Counted from the stretch's first letter, positions 45,100-56,978 are shown. The stretch: DNA of 64,000 bases from Pomphorhynchus laevis (GCA_012934845.2 WNNJ02002652.1:248001-312000); one strand, 5' to 3'. Translations and numbers: made by a program. The notes: generated from the sequence alone by a model not told the origin.

Positions 45100-48000
45100 T
45101 CTTTGGTCTTCAGATCTGTTATTGCCTCAGTTCAAACGGGATCTGGGTCCCTAGCCAATCCAACACGCCGCTATCCGACTGAACCACCGGTGTCTGTCGC
45201 CCCACCAAGAATTTAATCGAAGCGGACGATGCCCGGTAATCTCGAGATGAGGAGCTTAAGAAACCTTAGTCTTTGTTTTGAATAATGTCCTCTTGAATGG
45301 AAGACTAATCCCGAAATAGCCTAAGTACCCCAGAGGCGCACTTGGGTTTTCTCTTTTAATGACAGATTTTGGGCCCGTTTTAGGGCCCATCTAGCCAGCT
45401 TCAGGATACATTTTAGTCTATCCAGGTCAGCTTTCGCTGACCAGTTCACCGTAATGGTAAACCCCATGTATTTTACTCGACTTGTGAAGATGGGGAGAGG
45501 TTGATTAGTCAGGATATAAGATAGAGCTGATAGTGCTAATCTCTTAAGTTTTTTGATTGTCGCAGGGGCGCTATGAAAGAACACCACCTGCGATTTGGAG
45601 GAGTTTAAAACAAGGTTGGAAAAGGGCAGCTGATCTTTTAATCTTGTAAAGATACGGCTGATGTCATAGACTACATCTTTGCACCTGCGTCCAGAGAACA
45701 GGGCTGTAGTATCATCAGCGTATACCACAGGATGTTGATCACGTTTGAATTTTTTGTTGAGTTCAATGGAGGCAGCAAGATACAAAATTGGATAAAGTGG
45801 GAAGCCTTGATGCACACCTATAATAGGGTAGAACTGACGTGCATCAGGGTCGTCTTCATAATAAAAACGCTTGGTGTACAGCAATATTTCCACCATGTTA
45901 ACAATTCTCGCAGGCGCCAAAGGGACCTGAGAGAAGTGATAACAAAAAGAATGGAAATCAGGTCAAATGCAGCAGAGAAGTCAAAGAAAACAGCCACAGC
46001 AAGCTGATGACTGTGATCTTAACAAAACTGCTCCAATTCACCTATTGATGAATGGAAAGTGCTATCTTTTTAGTACCCATGAAAACCTGGTGGTATTAAA
46101 TTTCGCCTACTTAGATGATCGCGGAGTTTACGCGCAAGCGCTTTTTCGTAAATGGATATGAGGGAGTTTTGAATCGAAATGGGTCGCAGATCTTTAGGAC
46201 ATGAAATCGACTTCTTTTTTGGTAAAAACACGACGGCTGATGTTTATTCCAGCGATGTCGGACGAAGAGGATAATAGCATTGTTATAGCGACCTCTTTTC
46301 TCTGACTGCCTGTCAAAAGCTGACAAACACAAGTGGAGAGTGGCGCATGGGTTCTGGAGGTGCCCGGGAGTGGCCCCCAAGAGTTAAGGATATCTGTAAC
46401 AGATAAGTTCCTACTCCTGAAGTCACACCAAGGCGGGATTGGTTGGGGTGATTGAGTCGCTCCATAATTGTGTAGGGATAGTGACTCCGCCAAAACTTTA
46501 TCAAGGTCAATTCTACCGATCAACCTAATGCTCTATCCTTCCAACAGACAAACTTCTCCTTCTTGAATATCTTCCAGAAGGAAGACTGAGAAGGGTTAAG
46601 GCGAGAAATGCTTGCCGTATCCCTACTCAGCTGGATCCTATATCTAGTGCTCCAGTATTTATTCGAGAGGGCTTGTATGGCGGAAACATAGAGATTAGAA
46701 AGGTGTAGCATTAGGACCTTGAGTTCTGTAGGAGTGGGATTGTATATGCACCCTTTATAGGTAGTCGAAAGCAACGCGGTAGCTTGCGAAGAGAGGTAGG
46801 CATTAAATTCGGTCAAACTCTCATTTCCAATTCGGGGAAGAGTTAGATAGCTGCTTGAAAGAAGGCCACCCTGATGGGATCAAAGTGGAATATTCTCCTA
46901 AGCAACGTATCTTCCTCTCTCCGCCAACGAATTAGGTCATGAGAGGTAGTCTGTTGTTGACGTTACTGCTCAGGACAGATGGGTTTCAATAACCACTTCT
47001 TATGTAGCAGTAATATGTCGAGGATCGAATTAGTTGTTGATCAATCAAAGTTGGAGGATGGTGGTTTGTGAATAAGATAGTCGTTCCTGGCTCTGCGGTT
47101 CGCTGCATTAACCCGACGACCAGTTCTGTCGTTGAAGTCACCAAGTAACATGTCATAGCCACTACCTAATATACGATCCAGGAGGTCACGGTTCTTGTGA
47201 ATTTCTCCTGGCCGTATATAAATATTGGCTATGCTGATACGTTTACCGTTCTTACGAAGTGATATAGCTAAACAAGATAGGGCTGGACAAGAAATGTTAA
47301 GAAGGAGGGAAGATCTTGAGAAGCATTTAACTAAGGTTAAAAGACCTTGAGATGAAAAGGAGTGAGGAGCGGTTATATACGGAGTGAAGTGGGTGGATAT
47401 ATGCTTGGGAAAAAATCGAGTAATGACCTGGGGGATACGGATAGACCGCGTCTCTTGAAGGACTATAACATCTGCATCTCTACCAGATAAAAGGCTAAGG
47501 ACAGAAGCACCTCCCGAATTCCACTGAAGGATATTCAGTGAAAAAGGCTTTTGATTGCTTTGCATTGTGTTAGTTTAGCTGGAAGGGGATTGCCTCACCC
47601 TAGACAGAGCTAGAGGTGGAAGGGTTGCCCCGTCCAACACTAGCGCTGCGTAGAATGGGTACTTGCCCTGGGCAGGATTGTCATTTCCCTTTGAAGCGCT
47701 TTTAATCTTGCCCTTCAGCATTTTGCCGATCTTTAAGGGAGGAACGGCAAGGGCCGAAGCCCCCCTCATTTTCGAAGCTGGAATTTCTGACGAAGGAGAA
47801 ATCACCGAGTTTGCTGGGGCTCTGTCGGCGATGTTAGTAGAGCAGAAAGTAAAGATTTCACCAACTCCTCTGTTTGTTATCTGTACTCTGCCGATCTGAG
47901 GTCCATAGCATGAAGTAGTTCTTGGTCAGACATACCTCTACTGGCATTCAGGGGAGCCGGTGTCGCGGCACCAGAATAAGACCCGGGTTTCCTCGGAGCA

Positions 48001-48700
48001 GAAGATTGAAACAAACTACTGTACTTCTTGAAGAAGACACATCTTCTACTCTAGGCTGGGTGTATCTTTCCACAGTTGGAGGAGGATGGGGCGTACATTT
48101 GCTGCCGCTCTCTGCAGCCGGGCAAGAATAGTAGCTACACACCCCACATGTAGTCGGTAGGGAGCAGCTGGAAGCCCAGTGCCCCCACTTATGGTACCGA
48201 CTCAGTGAGGATAAGTGTACTCCTCACTGCCGACAATTTTGAATTTTAGGTTAAAGCCCATAAAAGGATTACATGTCGTCTTTTCCAATAATACAGTTTG
48301 TCCCATCGCCGCTGAACAAAAACAAATTGTTAACGGGAAGCCGTTTTTTTCCTATCAAGGGGCGGAAGTTAGTAATTTTATAAGTTTTTTTAGTATCTCA
48401 ATATCCTTAACATTCAAGTGAGCCGAAAGATCGGCTATTTTCAAGGATGCTTGGATGGGTTTGCACTCGAATATGCCCAAATCTTTAAAGTTTGCGTTAA
48501 AAAGCTCTCATAGCTCTCCAGGAGATCTTGGGATGAAAACGATATCTTAATACCACTGTTGTTATATCGAACAACAGTTATAGTTGAAAATTATTCGGTT
48601 GTTCATTTTACAGACAAATTCTCTAAGGAAAGTGTTGTATAACATGTGCCTCTCGTTAATCTGAGGATTATTATTTTGATAATCCTCAGATTAACAAGTT
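45100..48700 (-). mobile_element. Jockey/I-type LINE, copy 2, near full length, decayed
   Basis: Same family and orientation as copy 1. The 3' end at about 45119 matches copy 1 at about 9660 (CCAATCCAACACGCCG in both). ORF2 pieces: reverse transcriptase 45321-45920 (PIIGVHQGFPLYPIL, where GVPQG has become GVHQG, then VVYADDTTALFSGRRCKDVV); fingers near 46.2 kb; endonuclease 47041-47565 (LNILQWNSGGASVL, VIVLQETRS, YDMLLGDFNDRTGRR). ORF1 pieces run from 47575 to about 48600, with KWGHWASSC and an AESGSKC knuckle remnant near 48.08-48.19 kb. Several frameshifts and small deletions separate the pieces. Where copy 1 has its stop (near 10.92 kb), this copy reads DILNSWGPLPG. Confidence 0.87.
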
Positions 48701-49129
48701 TGGGGATTGGGGAAAGTAATTCTCCATTATCAGAAGGAACAGAAGCATCACTTACCTTTGGGCTGTGATGATTAAGACCGACATTTACCTTATTTAGTTG
48801 AGATTTTGAAGGCTTTTCGTTGTAAATAGAAGAAAAATTGCTTTACATAACTTCAGAATTTTTGACTTCTTTCTTGCGAGAATTTAACTTTTGAATTCCC
48901 GTTGATAAAAAATTAGCACTTGTTAAAATTGAGGTATTTGTCTTTTTTGACTCAGGATTGAAGCAGCAGTACTGCAGTGGATTTAATGCTCTTCTAAAAC
49001 AATACATTCGCACCTGCATAGCATTAATGGTTTTCTACATTGACATGTTAGCATCAAAAACATTGCCTCCAAAGTTGAAAAGTGTCCTTTATGTTTGTGT
49101 GAAGACTATCAACTGGATTTGGGTCATGA
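48701..49129. other. Non-coding interval upstream of LINE copy 2
   Basis: No recognised coding sequence. The interval may include more of the LINE 5' region, but similarity to copy 1 is not visible. The perfect hairpin at 48655-48695 lies just before it. Confidence 0.35.
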
Positions 49130-49340
49130 TGTGAAATACGCCTTTTAATGTAGCAAGGAACTAAAAGGAACCAAGCTTTTAGTTTTGTTTTCGACACAGA
49201 AGTCCGTTGACTGTCACGTCGGAGAGCATAAACGCGCTTCTTTGAAATACAAAAAGAAATAAATGCGTTGTTAAAGGAATGAGGCTGCGATCCTCCAAAG
49301 AAATGGAGTCTAGAAGACTTTACCAATTGCTAGCTTATTT
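49130..49340 (-). mobile_element. Fish-type LINE, fragment of the linker between endonuclease and reverse transcriptase
   Basis: 49168-49320 is homologous to 51199-51345 (AACCAAGCTTTT, GTTG-CTGTCACGT-GGAGAGCAT, GTTGTTAAAGGAA-GAG). On the minus strand it reads NNAFISFCISKKRVYALRRD, the basic R/K-rich segment before the reverse transcriptase in this LINE. It lies beyond the 3' end of the main copy, so it is a displaced piece of another copy. Confidence 0.7.
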
Positions 49341-49449
49341 GAGTGACATTTTAAGCCGAATGAATGACCTTAGTGTTTCTATGTAACAGAAGAATATCAA
49401 CATATTAAAATGTTGTGAAAAGCTACACACGTTAAGAGAAAAGTTAGAC

Positions 49450-51345
49450 CCCTGGTGTCGAAGAGATAATAGAAGTAACAACAACAATTTCTTGACAAGA
49501 AAAAACAAATAATATACAAGAATTTTTCCTGCCAGCCACTAGTCAGAGTGTCGGGTCGTAAAGGCAGTGCACCAACCAAACTATTCCAGACATCGCGATC
49601 CTGGTGCGACAAACCAGAGTTTTCTTTCAGAGATTCCAAAGCGGGCTTCAGCTAGTTTCGAGATTTCATCTCTTCTCCTGTATCGAGGTTCACCTCGAGT
49701 CTCTTTCCAGAGAGTCCGGCCTAGTAAACCCTCCGAAAAAGGCGATCCCTATACATCCTCAGAACGTGTCATAGTCACATCAGCTGACTTTCTTCGATGT
49801 AGAGAAGTAACGACTAAAATCTGAGTTCATCCGGAAGACCGAATTCTTTACCTTATCTCTAAACCTGCCACAGCGCGAACGTACCTTATTTCGGTGGCCT
49901 GTATCCGAGATGTTATCTTTTCGATCATAACCCAAAGTTAATGACCATAGGTAAAGATAGAAACAAAGATTGCGTAGTAAAACGAATGCTTCGTTCAAAG
50001 ACTCCACTCCCGCTTCACTACGAAAGATCTGTATAAAGAAGGCATAGCTACGTTAGCTGCACAAATCCACTTCTCATTCCCCTTGATGTTCCTGCCGTCC
50101 CTCGAGAACAATACTCCAAGAAACTTGAAATCCTTCACATCAGGAAGAACCTTTTCTCCTTTCCGGATTGACATTGGCATCTGAATCCCAGACAAACACA
50201 TAGAGACAGTCTTGGGGTACTAAGCAACATCCATGCCGCTTTGAATTCCATTATGAATCGATCTAGTGAGCATTGTAAGTCCTCAGAACAAGAAGACAAC
50301 AAAACAAGGTCATCAGCATAATGCAAAGATGGTATACTGATTAAATCAAACTCGTTACCGACAACTATTAGAGCATCCCATCTCAAAATTTTGTTCGTGT
50401 AAACAATGAAGGAAAGTCGAAACAAAGGACAGCCCTGATGAAGCACAACATCTACTAGAAATGATTGAGACTTCCTACCTAGAACACGAACACAACTCAT
50501 GCGTTGTTCATACATATAAGCAACAGCTACCCGAAGATAGTGTAGTACTCCATACTCCCTTATTACATCCAACAACCTCTCTCGCGGAAATCGGTTGAAC
50601 GCCATCTTCAAATCAACAAAACAAATGTAGACCGATTAAACGAACTCTCAAGACCTTTTAAAATAGTTAAGATAGTAAAGAGCTGATCCGTAGTTCCATG
50701 GCCTTAACGAGAACCGAATTGTTCCTTCTGCAACTGTCCCTCAACTATAGTATGTATCCTTAACTCAAGAATCGTAGCAAATAGCTTACCAGTTTGGCTA
50801 AGAATAGTGAAGTCCCGATAAATGGAACACGCTCTTCGGTAACTTTTCTTATAGATCATTACCACAACCCAGTTCGCCACTTACTAGCAGCCTTGCCCGA
50901 CTTCAATGCAACATTGAACATCCGTGTTAGCCACTATATGCCAACAAAGTCGATAGCCTTAAAAGCTTAAGGTCGAATCTCGTCTACCCTAGAAGACTTG
51001 TCATCACGAAGTTTTTAACAACAGCAATGACCTGTTCCTAAGAGATATGCTCTTCCGATGGTTCTAAAGGCTCTACTTCTACAAGAGTAGGCATATCCAT
51101 CGGATTCGGTAGATTCCTAAAATGTTCTTTCCAGCAGCCAAGTATTTCTTGGCTACTTGAAAAATACGCCTCTTCATGTGGCTTTGCCACGATTTAGGAA
51201 CCAAGCTTTTGATTTTGCTTTTTCACACAGTAGTTCGTTGGCTGTCACGTTGGAGAGCATTAACGCGCTTCTTCTAATTACGAGAAGAATAAAAGGCGTT
51301 GTTAAAGGAACGAGACTACAATCCTCCAAAGAAATAAGGTAGGCA
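49450..51345 (-). mobile_element. Fish-type (Rex/RTE-like) LINE, reverse transcriptase and 3' end
   Basis: Minus strand from the basic linker (51345-51160) through fingers (VDEIRP, then AFKAIDFVGI near 50960), FNRFPRERLLDVIREYGVLH near 50560-50610 (family FDRVPR--LW-VLREYGV), VRVLGRKSQSFLVDVVLHQG and CPLFRLSFIVYTNKI near 50400-50490, the catalytic LHYADDLVLLSS near 50300-50330, EKVLPDVKDFKFLGVLFSRD near 50100-50160, and on through the C-terminus to the 3' UTR with TTGTTGTTACTTCTATTATC-type sequence ending near 49450. There are several frameshifts. Matches the 60.2-62.8 kb copy and the fragments at 27.1 and 39.0 kb. Confidence 0.85.
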
Positions 51346-51349
51346 TTTA

Positions 51350-51600
51350 CTAGCAACCTTGTCAACTTCAATGCAACGTTGCAGATCCGTGTTAGCCACT
51401 TCATGCCAACAAAGTCGAGAGCCTTAAAAGCTTTAGGTCGAATCTTGTATACTTTAGAAAACTTGACATTACGGAGTTTTTTAACAACAGCAATGACATC
51501 TTCCAAAGAGATAAGCTCTTCCGTTGGTTCTACAGGCTCTACTTCTACAAGAGAAGGTATATCAATCCGATTAAGGAGTAAATGATCTTTGAAGATCATT
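51350..51600 (-). mobile_element. Fish-type LINE, additional reverse transcriptase fingers fragment
   Basis: 51350-51580 repeats 50880-51112 at clearly lower than full identity. Its minus-strand reading is the better preserved of the two: ISLEDVIAVVKKLRNVKFSK then IRPKAFKALDFVGMKWLTRI. The join to the linker at 51345 is abrupt, so part of a second copy has been placed upstream of the first, in the same orientation. A 10-bp-stem hairpin closes its end (51580-51601). Confidence 0.8.
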
Positions 51601-51699
51601 TCTTAAAAGATCCGGATGAGTATCTGATTCAAAGTGAGTCTGAAAAAATTGTAAATTAGGTGGAAATTTTATCAAATTCATTTGATGGATATTTTATAG

Positions 51700-52020
51700 G
51701 AGTTCTGCAAACCTCCGAAAAAAAATAATAAATCCATAATCATTTGATATGAATAATATGTCGAATGACGAAAAGTTGAAATAAGACCTTATTGAATGGT
51801 GGGTAAATCGTGCTCTTGAAATGCCGTTTAAAATCAAAAATCTTAAAGAATATATGTGCTCCGCAAAAGGAATGTTTACACAACTTAGTGAAAGAGCTAT
51901 AAGCATGCTCATGTCATTCGCAAAGATTTATCCAAATCTAAGTTTGAAAAATTTTGCAATTTAAACAAAATCTAGAAATTGCTAAAATGCACATCCAGAC
52001 ATATGATTGGCTTTTAGCAA
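51700..52020 (+). mobile_element. Possible hAT-type transposase C-terminal fragment
   Basis: The plus strand reads DLIEWWVNRALEMPF, then LSERAISMLMSFAKIYP and LSLKNFAI followed in another frame by FKQNLEIAK. The spacing WW...SER...LS-KN---FLKQNLE resembles the hAT dimerisation region (usually SERLFS and LSPENVE). The match is weak and there is one stop and one frame change. No terminal repeats were identified. Confidence 0.25.
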
Positions 52021-52099
52021 CAAAGTGTTACGTTTTGGAAAATTTGTTAGCAATAAGCAGGAACAAAAGACTCATTAAATATGGAGTAAATTTTTTTTT

Positions 52100-53110
52100 G
52101 TCATTAAATTATGATTAAACTCAATAACTGACTTGGTAATAGACCAATAGTCTGTGCCGTACATGGTCACAGGGCGTGTGATTGAGCGATAGATCTTTGA
52201 CTTTAGATTGTTTTTAATTCGACGGTCACAAACAACATCTACCGCCCTAGCCATTTTGTCTACGGTGAGTTTATTCGTGCCATGATTTCATGAGTCAGGT
52301 CGCCACTTGCCGAAAGTATAGTTCCGAGGTACTTTAACTTGTCCGTACTTCTCAAATCAATGCCGTTGATGTTGATGTGCCACTTTCCTGTAGGTCTGTT
52401 ATTAGGTATTCGGTTTTGCCTAGCTAAGTCGTAGTCCAAATTGAGTAAGTCGATTATTCCAGACTTGAGTTGATTCCTTTGGGTCTTTTTGTCCGTCGCC
52501 AGCCAGACAGCTTCTGCGTATAGAATTGTATGAGAAATCAGTGTACAGATATCACCCGTTTTACGTCGATAACTGATCTGAATAAGGTCGGTGGAGAGCA
52601 TTTCCCTGATAGACGAACACTAATATTTGAAATGGCTGTGACATCCCAGCTGCACTTAAACCCGGCTTTTGGCATTCTGGTAGAGTAGCATCACCCATAG
52701 ATTAGATGATCTGGAACTTGATGCTATCGCAGTGCATTCCATATTAATTCATGAAGGGCACGGTCAAAAGCTTTCTCCAAGTCCAAGTATGCAACATGGA
52801 GTAGCTGATTTTTATCCAGGTATTTTTCAAATGTCAGTCGTGCTGGGTGTATACTGTCAGCAGTGCCACAATTCTTGACGAATCGTGTTTGGTTTATGGT
52901 GATATCAACAATGTTACGATACGCTTGTCTATGATACGCTGGAACATTTTCATAGTTTATGAGATTAATTGAATTGCGGAGTAACTTGAGAAGTCAGCTG
53001 GATTCCTCTTTTTCTAAATCGGTATGGTGGTACCGCTCATTCAACCGCTCGGGATTCAATGCTCATCAATGATCTTGTTGAAGAAGCTGTTTATTTTGTC
53101 ATTAAAAAAT
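52100..53110 (-). mobile_element. RTE-like LINE, reverse transcriptase fragment
   Basis: Minus strand. Near 53.1-53.0 kb: DKINSFFNKIIDEH and SGTTIPIxKKRNPADFSSYSAIQLIS (x marks a stop; family W---I-PI-KKG---DCSNYR-I-L-S). Then MKMFQRIIDKRI near 52.95 kb. Near 52.34-52.26 kb: GIDLRSTDKLKYLGTILSAS followed by GDLTHEIMARIN. From 52260 down to about 52140: ARAVDVVCDRRIKNNLKSKI then YRSITRPVTMYGTDYW. These last blocks (KYLGS-IS-DG, GV-CDRRIP-KLK-KIYRT--RP---YG-E-W) mark RTE-like and related LINE reverse transcriptases. The endonuclease and the YxDD-containing palm are not clear. Frames change at least three times. Confidence 0.75.
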
Positions 53111-53965
53111 GATTATTTAAAACTCTATAATTGGCTTGAACCTTAGCTTAAATAATTCATTGAACGTATTTTGAAAGGTGCTGGAACGTATCAAAAAAAA
53201 TTGAGTATGGGGTATAGGAGGCGTGGGAATTACTGCTCTAGACTATGATCAATAGGTATTTTAGAAAAAGCGTATTGGATCACATTTTAGAAATGTACTA
53301 TTTGAATGTACATTTGGTAGTTTTAGTATATAACCGTTGGATGATCACGTTAATCTTAATACAAATACTTCAGCAATATCTTCAAGTCGTGTAATCGCGC
53401 GACGGTAATATCCAAAACCGATCAAATGAAGATATGGCTCGCATATGCAAAATATGATGTAAAAGATGCAAACAAAATATGATGTATTTTCATGATTAGA
53501 ATGAAATTACATCATATTAAAAAGAATGCAACCGAGATTACTAACAAAATCAAAATTCATAAATTTATATATTTATAAAATGAAAGCATAAAGGTATATA
53601 GAAAATTTAAAGTTTATTAGTTATTCACATCACATGCGATATCCCAAACAACAAAGATTATTTAGATAATTTCAATTTTTTTTGTATTGCATTTAATTAT
53701 CTGCAAATTGGCTAATAAAAATTTAGTAATTGTCTTAATTGAGTACAAAGTTTAGTCAGGCGCCTTTATTCTTAATAAGCAAGACTCCTGCGATTAAGTG
53801 GTTCTTATAGTGTATTCATCAAATGTGAAATATATATTGCTCAGGTTACAAAGTATTATGTTATTCTTACCAGAGTCAACTCGCTAAGGGAGTAACACTT
53901 GTATTAGTTTAACATTAGTTATAGTTTTCTTTTGTCGTAATAATAAATTTCTTTCTAAAATTTTT
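53111..53965. other. Non-coding interval
   Basis: Balanced but unrecognised sequence to about 53.45 kb (possibly more of the RTE-like element), then AT-rich DNA. No gene is supported. Confidence 0.3.
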
Positions 53966-54420
53966 TATTAATATAAATAATGTTATTAGATTCGAATAAA
54001 AGAGAAATAACGGAGCTTATGATTGGATATTTAAATTCTTTACATTTGGATTCATTCTTGTATGTTTTTCGAAAATAAAAATTTCTTCTCTAAAAAATAA
54101 AGTTATTAATCTCATATCATGACATTACACCATTTTAGACTATTCTGATATATGGACCTACAACTACCGAGCATCTCCGCAAAAAGAAAGAAAAATTCTG
54201 GATCGGACAACTCATGACCGATCTGTCGCTCAACACCAATGACCATCCATTTTTCGAATTCAAAGAAAAAGTAAAAGAAAACAAAAAAAATGTTATTAAT
54301 ATAAATAATGTTATTAGATTCGAATTAAAGAGAAATAACGGAGCTTTTGATTGGATATTTAAATTCTTAATCATGTAATGTCATGATCTCAAATCATGAC
54401 ATTATACCATATTTTGAATA
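53966..54420 (+). repeat. Direct repeat pair, about 80 bp plus 25 bp
   Basis: 53966-54042 and 54288-54366 are nearly identical (TTATTAATATAAATAATG, TTATTAGATTCGAAT-AAAG, AGAAATAACGGAGCTT-TGAT). ATCATGACATTA-ACCAT also recurs at 54115-54134 and 54393-54410. In the second copy it has become part of a perfect hairpin (54376-54404, 12-bp stem). Confidence 0.8.
54145..54378 (+). mobile_element. Possible Penelope-like GIY-YIG tail fragment
   Basis: An open plus-strand stretch reads TTTEHLRKKKEKFWIGQLMT and continues Lys-rich. The R--REKFWI--L pattern resembles the end of the GIY-YIG domain in Penelope-like elements (R-R-E-FWI-KLKT). It is short, and the rest of the domain is not seen, so the assignment is tentative. 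The opposite-strand frame is a shadow. Confidence 0.3.
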
Positions 54421-55281
54421 TGCGAACCTTTATTTAGTCGGTATTGCATATTACCATTCGGCGTTTTCAGACATAATAAAGTTTGAGAGATAAAACACAA
54501 TTAATACGTGGACTTTTCAGATACTTGGGATTCGCAGAGACTGACTCGCAGCTCGCATAATTCGCCTTAGAAATCGCCGAATATTACAAAGCATTCAGCG
54601 AAAGAAATAAAAATACTACATTTGTTTAATGGCAAGTGGTCGTCCGTGCAAACCGACCGCTGTTCCTTCTAAAAGAGATAACGACATTCTTTTATTCGAG
54701 TTACATAAATTGCGGCTAGTTGATCTTAAAACTACTTATTTGTTTAATTCAAATATTTCCTTTGGTATTTAAAATTAATAATTATATTTTTTAAATAAAT
54801 AATTATATACGTTTAGATAGAGTGGAGCTCTTACGATCAGTGCATTAAAGCCGATCGTAGTATTCAATAAAATTTTAATTCAGAAGCACTAACTAAAATA
54901 AAAATACTTACAATAAACGAAGATTGTTTGATAGCACAAAATATGGTTCAACGCGTTCTATCAAATTGTAATCTAAGCGTCTTAATATCAAAATCGCAAA
55001 AATATAAATGCATTTGCCAAAATCTCTTACAGATACTTAACGCCGCTCAACATCTTATTAGGATCGTTTAATTGACGGAGATAGTTGTTATTCAAGTTTC
55101 TGTTAACACAATAAACTTTAATATATTGAACAAAATTAAATGTTATTTAAATATTATCTAGATAGGTCTTAAATTTATAAATATTTTTCTTTGTCAACTT
55201 ATCTTTTATAACAAAATACATTTTAGTGTGCAATTGAACACAATACAGACAAACATAGACAAACATACAGATAGAGAAAGG
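54421..55281. other. AT-rich non-coding interval
   Basis: No gene is recognised. A more balanced patch at 54.53-54.70 kb has no identifiable reading frame. Confidence 0.35.
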
Positions 55282-56620
55282 AAGTTAGCGCTTAATTTTT
55301 GGATTCCAGACATTGGAAGACTGAGTAGTGAATGCATTAATCGTGAGAAAATGCTGAAGCTGACAGGTCGAAAAATATTTTTATTTATTTAATTGTATTC
55401 GTTTTATGAATCGTGGAATATGTTTTTCACTCTCATTTTCATTTATATAATCGTATTCCATAACAGAACCACCAGACCCCCATTTCAGCGAAAAGAATTC
55501 AAGTAGATTGTGACAAAAGAAGTGCTTATATATGAGATACATATGTATCCTTTATATGATATATGTCATATATATGCTTATATATGATATATTCATATTG
55601 TATTTTTGATAGCATCTATGTACATTATCTCTATTGTCTTATTTGTTATTAAAATTTAATTTAAAAAAGGGAGAAGTTTGCATCCCAAGGTGTTTACACT
55701 TAAAAATGTAAACTGCTTCACGTGATCACGTTAAAAAACAACATTAAATGTCATAAATAATAATTGTATTGTAAGTAATACGACAAACAAATGTTTTTCA
55801 TTAAATATTAATAATAATTGTAACTGGAATACCGCAGGTGTAGTGTATCTAATACAATGCCCATGTGGACTGCAATTTGATATGAAAAACATATCAAATG
55901 TTAAAAACTAGGTTTATTAAACTATATTTGATAAACATATGATATTGACAGCACATAATATAAAAAACTGTAAGTTATTTATTTTAGAGCATATTATCGA
56001 AGAAAACATATCAATATTAAATCAAAAACTATTAGAAAAAGAATATTATTGGATAATAGTACAAGGAATTGGCAGAAGTAGTATAATACATAATAAACAA
56101 CTATATTATAATAATCCGGTTGAAGACAAGCCAAGAAGTCATGGATATAGAAGGAATAATGAAAAAATAATTTTAGTTTATAAGATAAACTAAAAGATCT
56201 TTATGTAAATACAGGAAGTTTTTCTAAAGAAATCAGTTTGACTAAATCAATAAAGAACTATAAAAATAAGTCTAGTAAAAAAGTCTAATAAAGATTTTTT
56301 ACATTTTGAATTCTATCTCGTTTTACGTATAAATGCTCTTTAAATCTGTTCTTTTGCATTTTAGTAACTAACGACAATTGATGATTTTGCTTATACGATT
56401 AAACAGTCTCTGAGTTCTGTGGTGTTGGGGAGGAAGATATCATGACTTTAAATTCAAAATAAGTTAGTTTGTTCCAGTTTTTGGAAACCTGTGTAGTGAA
56501 TCCATCATTTATGAGAAAATACGGAAGCTGTCGGGTCAAAAATATTTTGATTTATTTAATCGTATCCGTTTTATGGATAGTGTAAGCGTGATCTTCTATT
56601 TCACTTTTATATCTAAGGAT
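55282..56620 (+). mobile_element. Penelope-like element 2 with flanking direct repeats
   Basis: At 55835-55876 the plus strand reads AGVVYLIQCPCGLQ, the start of a GIY-YIG domain of Penelope-like elements (usually GVIYLL-CPCGKxYVGxT). It continues in neighbouring frames to KTRFIKLYLINI and, at about 55960-56090, to LEHIIEENISILNQKLLEKE then YYWIIVQGI, matching the ending R--L--RE-FWI--L. The strand after CPCG is replaced by a 10-bp perfect hairpin (55875-55899), so YVG is missing. Direct repeats 55282-55452 and 56456-56620 (GAAAAT-C-GAAGCTG-C-GGTC, AAATATTTT, TCGT-TTCGTTTTATG-AT) flank the domain 1.17 kb apart, like the pseudo-LTRs of this class. No reverse transcriptase lies between them. 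Confidence 0.65.
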
Positions 56621-56731
56621 TAGAACCTTTTGCATATTTTGCGTAAATGTTATACATTTTTCATGCGCACATATTGTTCATAGAACATTTTGTCCAATAT
56701 ATACCTGTATATTTATATAATTATATATTAC
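56621..56731. other. AT-rich spacer
   Basis: Short non-coding stretch. On the minus strand it would begin the intron after the possible exon described next, starting GTGAGTAATATATAATTATA. Confidence 0.3.
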
Positions 56732-56734
56732 TCA

Positions 56735-56978
56735 CATTTCTTCACAACGCAAAGTGTTGTTATTTTGTAGACGTTTAATTTGGATATTTTGTAAATACTC
56801 TTTATTATGTACTTGGCCAATGTCCTCTGTAGTTAAAGCAGAAGTAGCATGCTTCATAATATCATCAATCCCAGTTAACCCTTTATTGCTAAGATCACAC
56901 ACTTTATGTGAAATGGTCACAGCTCGCAGAACTAAGCACATGTTAATCCAACACCACCAGTATATTCCAAGCATCTGA
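56735..56978 (-). CDS. Possible host exon, membrane-protein-like (about 80 codons)
   Basis: The minus-strand frame reads MLGIYWWCWINMCLVLRAVT, then ISHKVCDLSNKGLTGIDDIM, and ends LQNNNTLRCEE. It is bounded by TTAACTTTCAG immediately before (3' splice-site-like) and by AT/GTGAGT just after CEE (5' splice-site consensus), so it has the form of an internal exon. The first 20 residues are hydrophobic and aromatic, like the end of a membrane helix. The following polar helix-like part vaguely resembles the intracellular loop before the last helix of invertebrate gustatory-type chemoreceptors, but no diagnostic motif is present. No second exon was found on either side. An exon-like chance frame remains possible. 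Confidence 0.3.
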
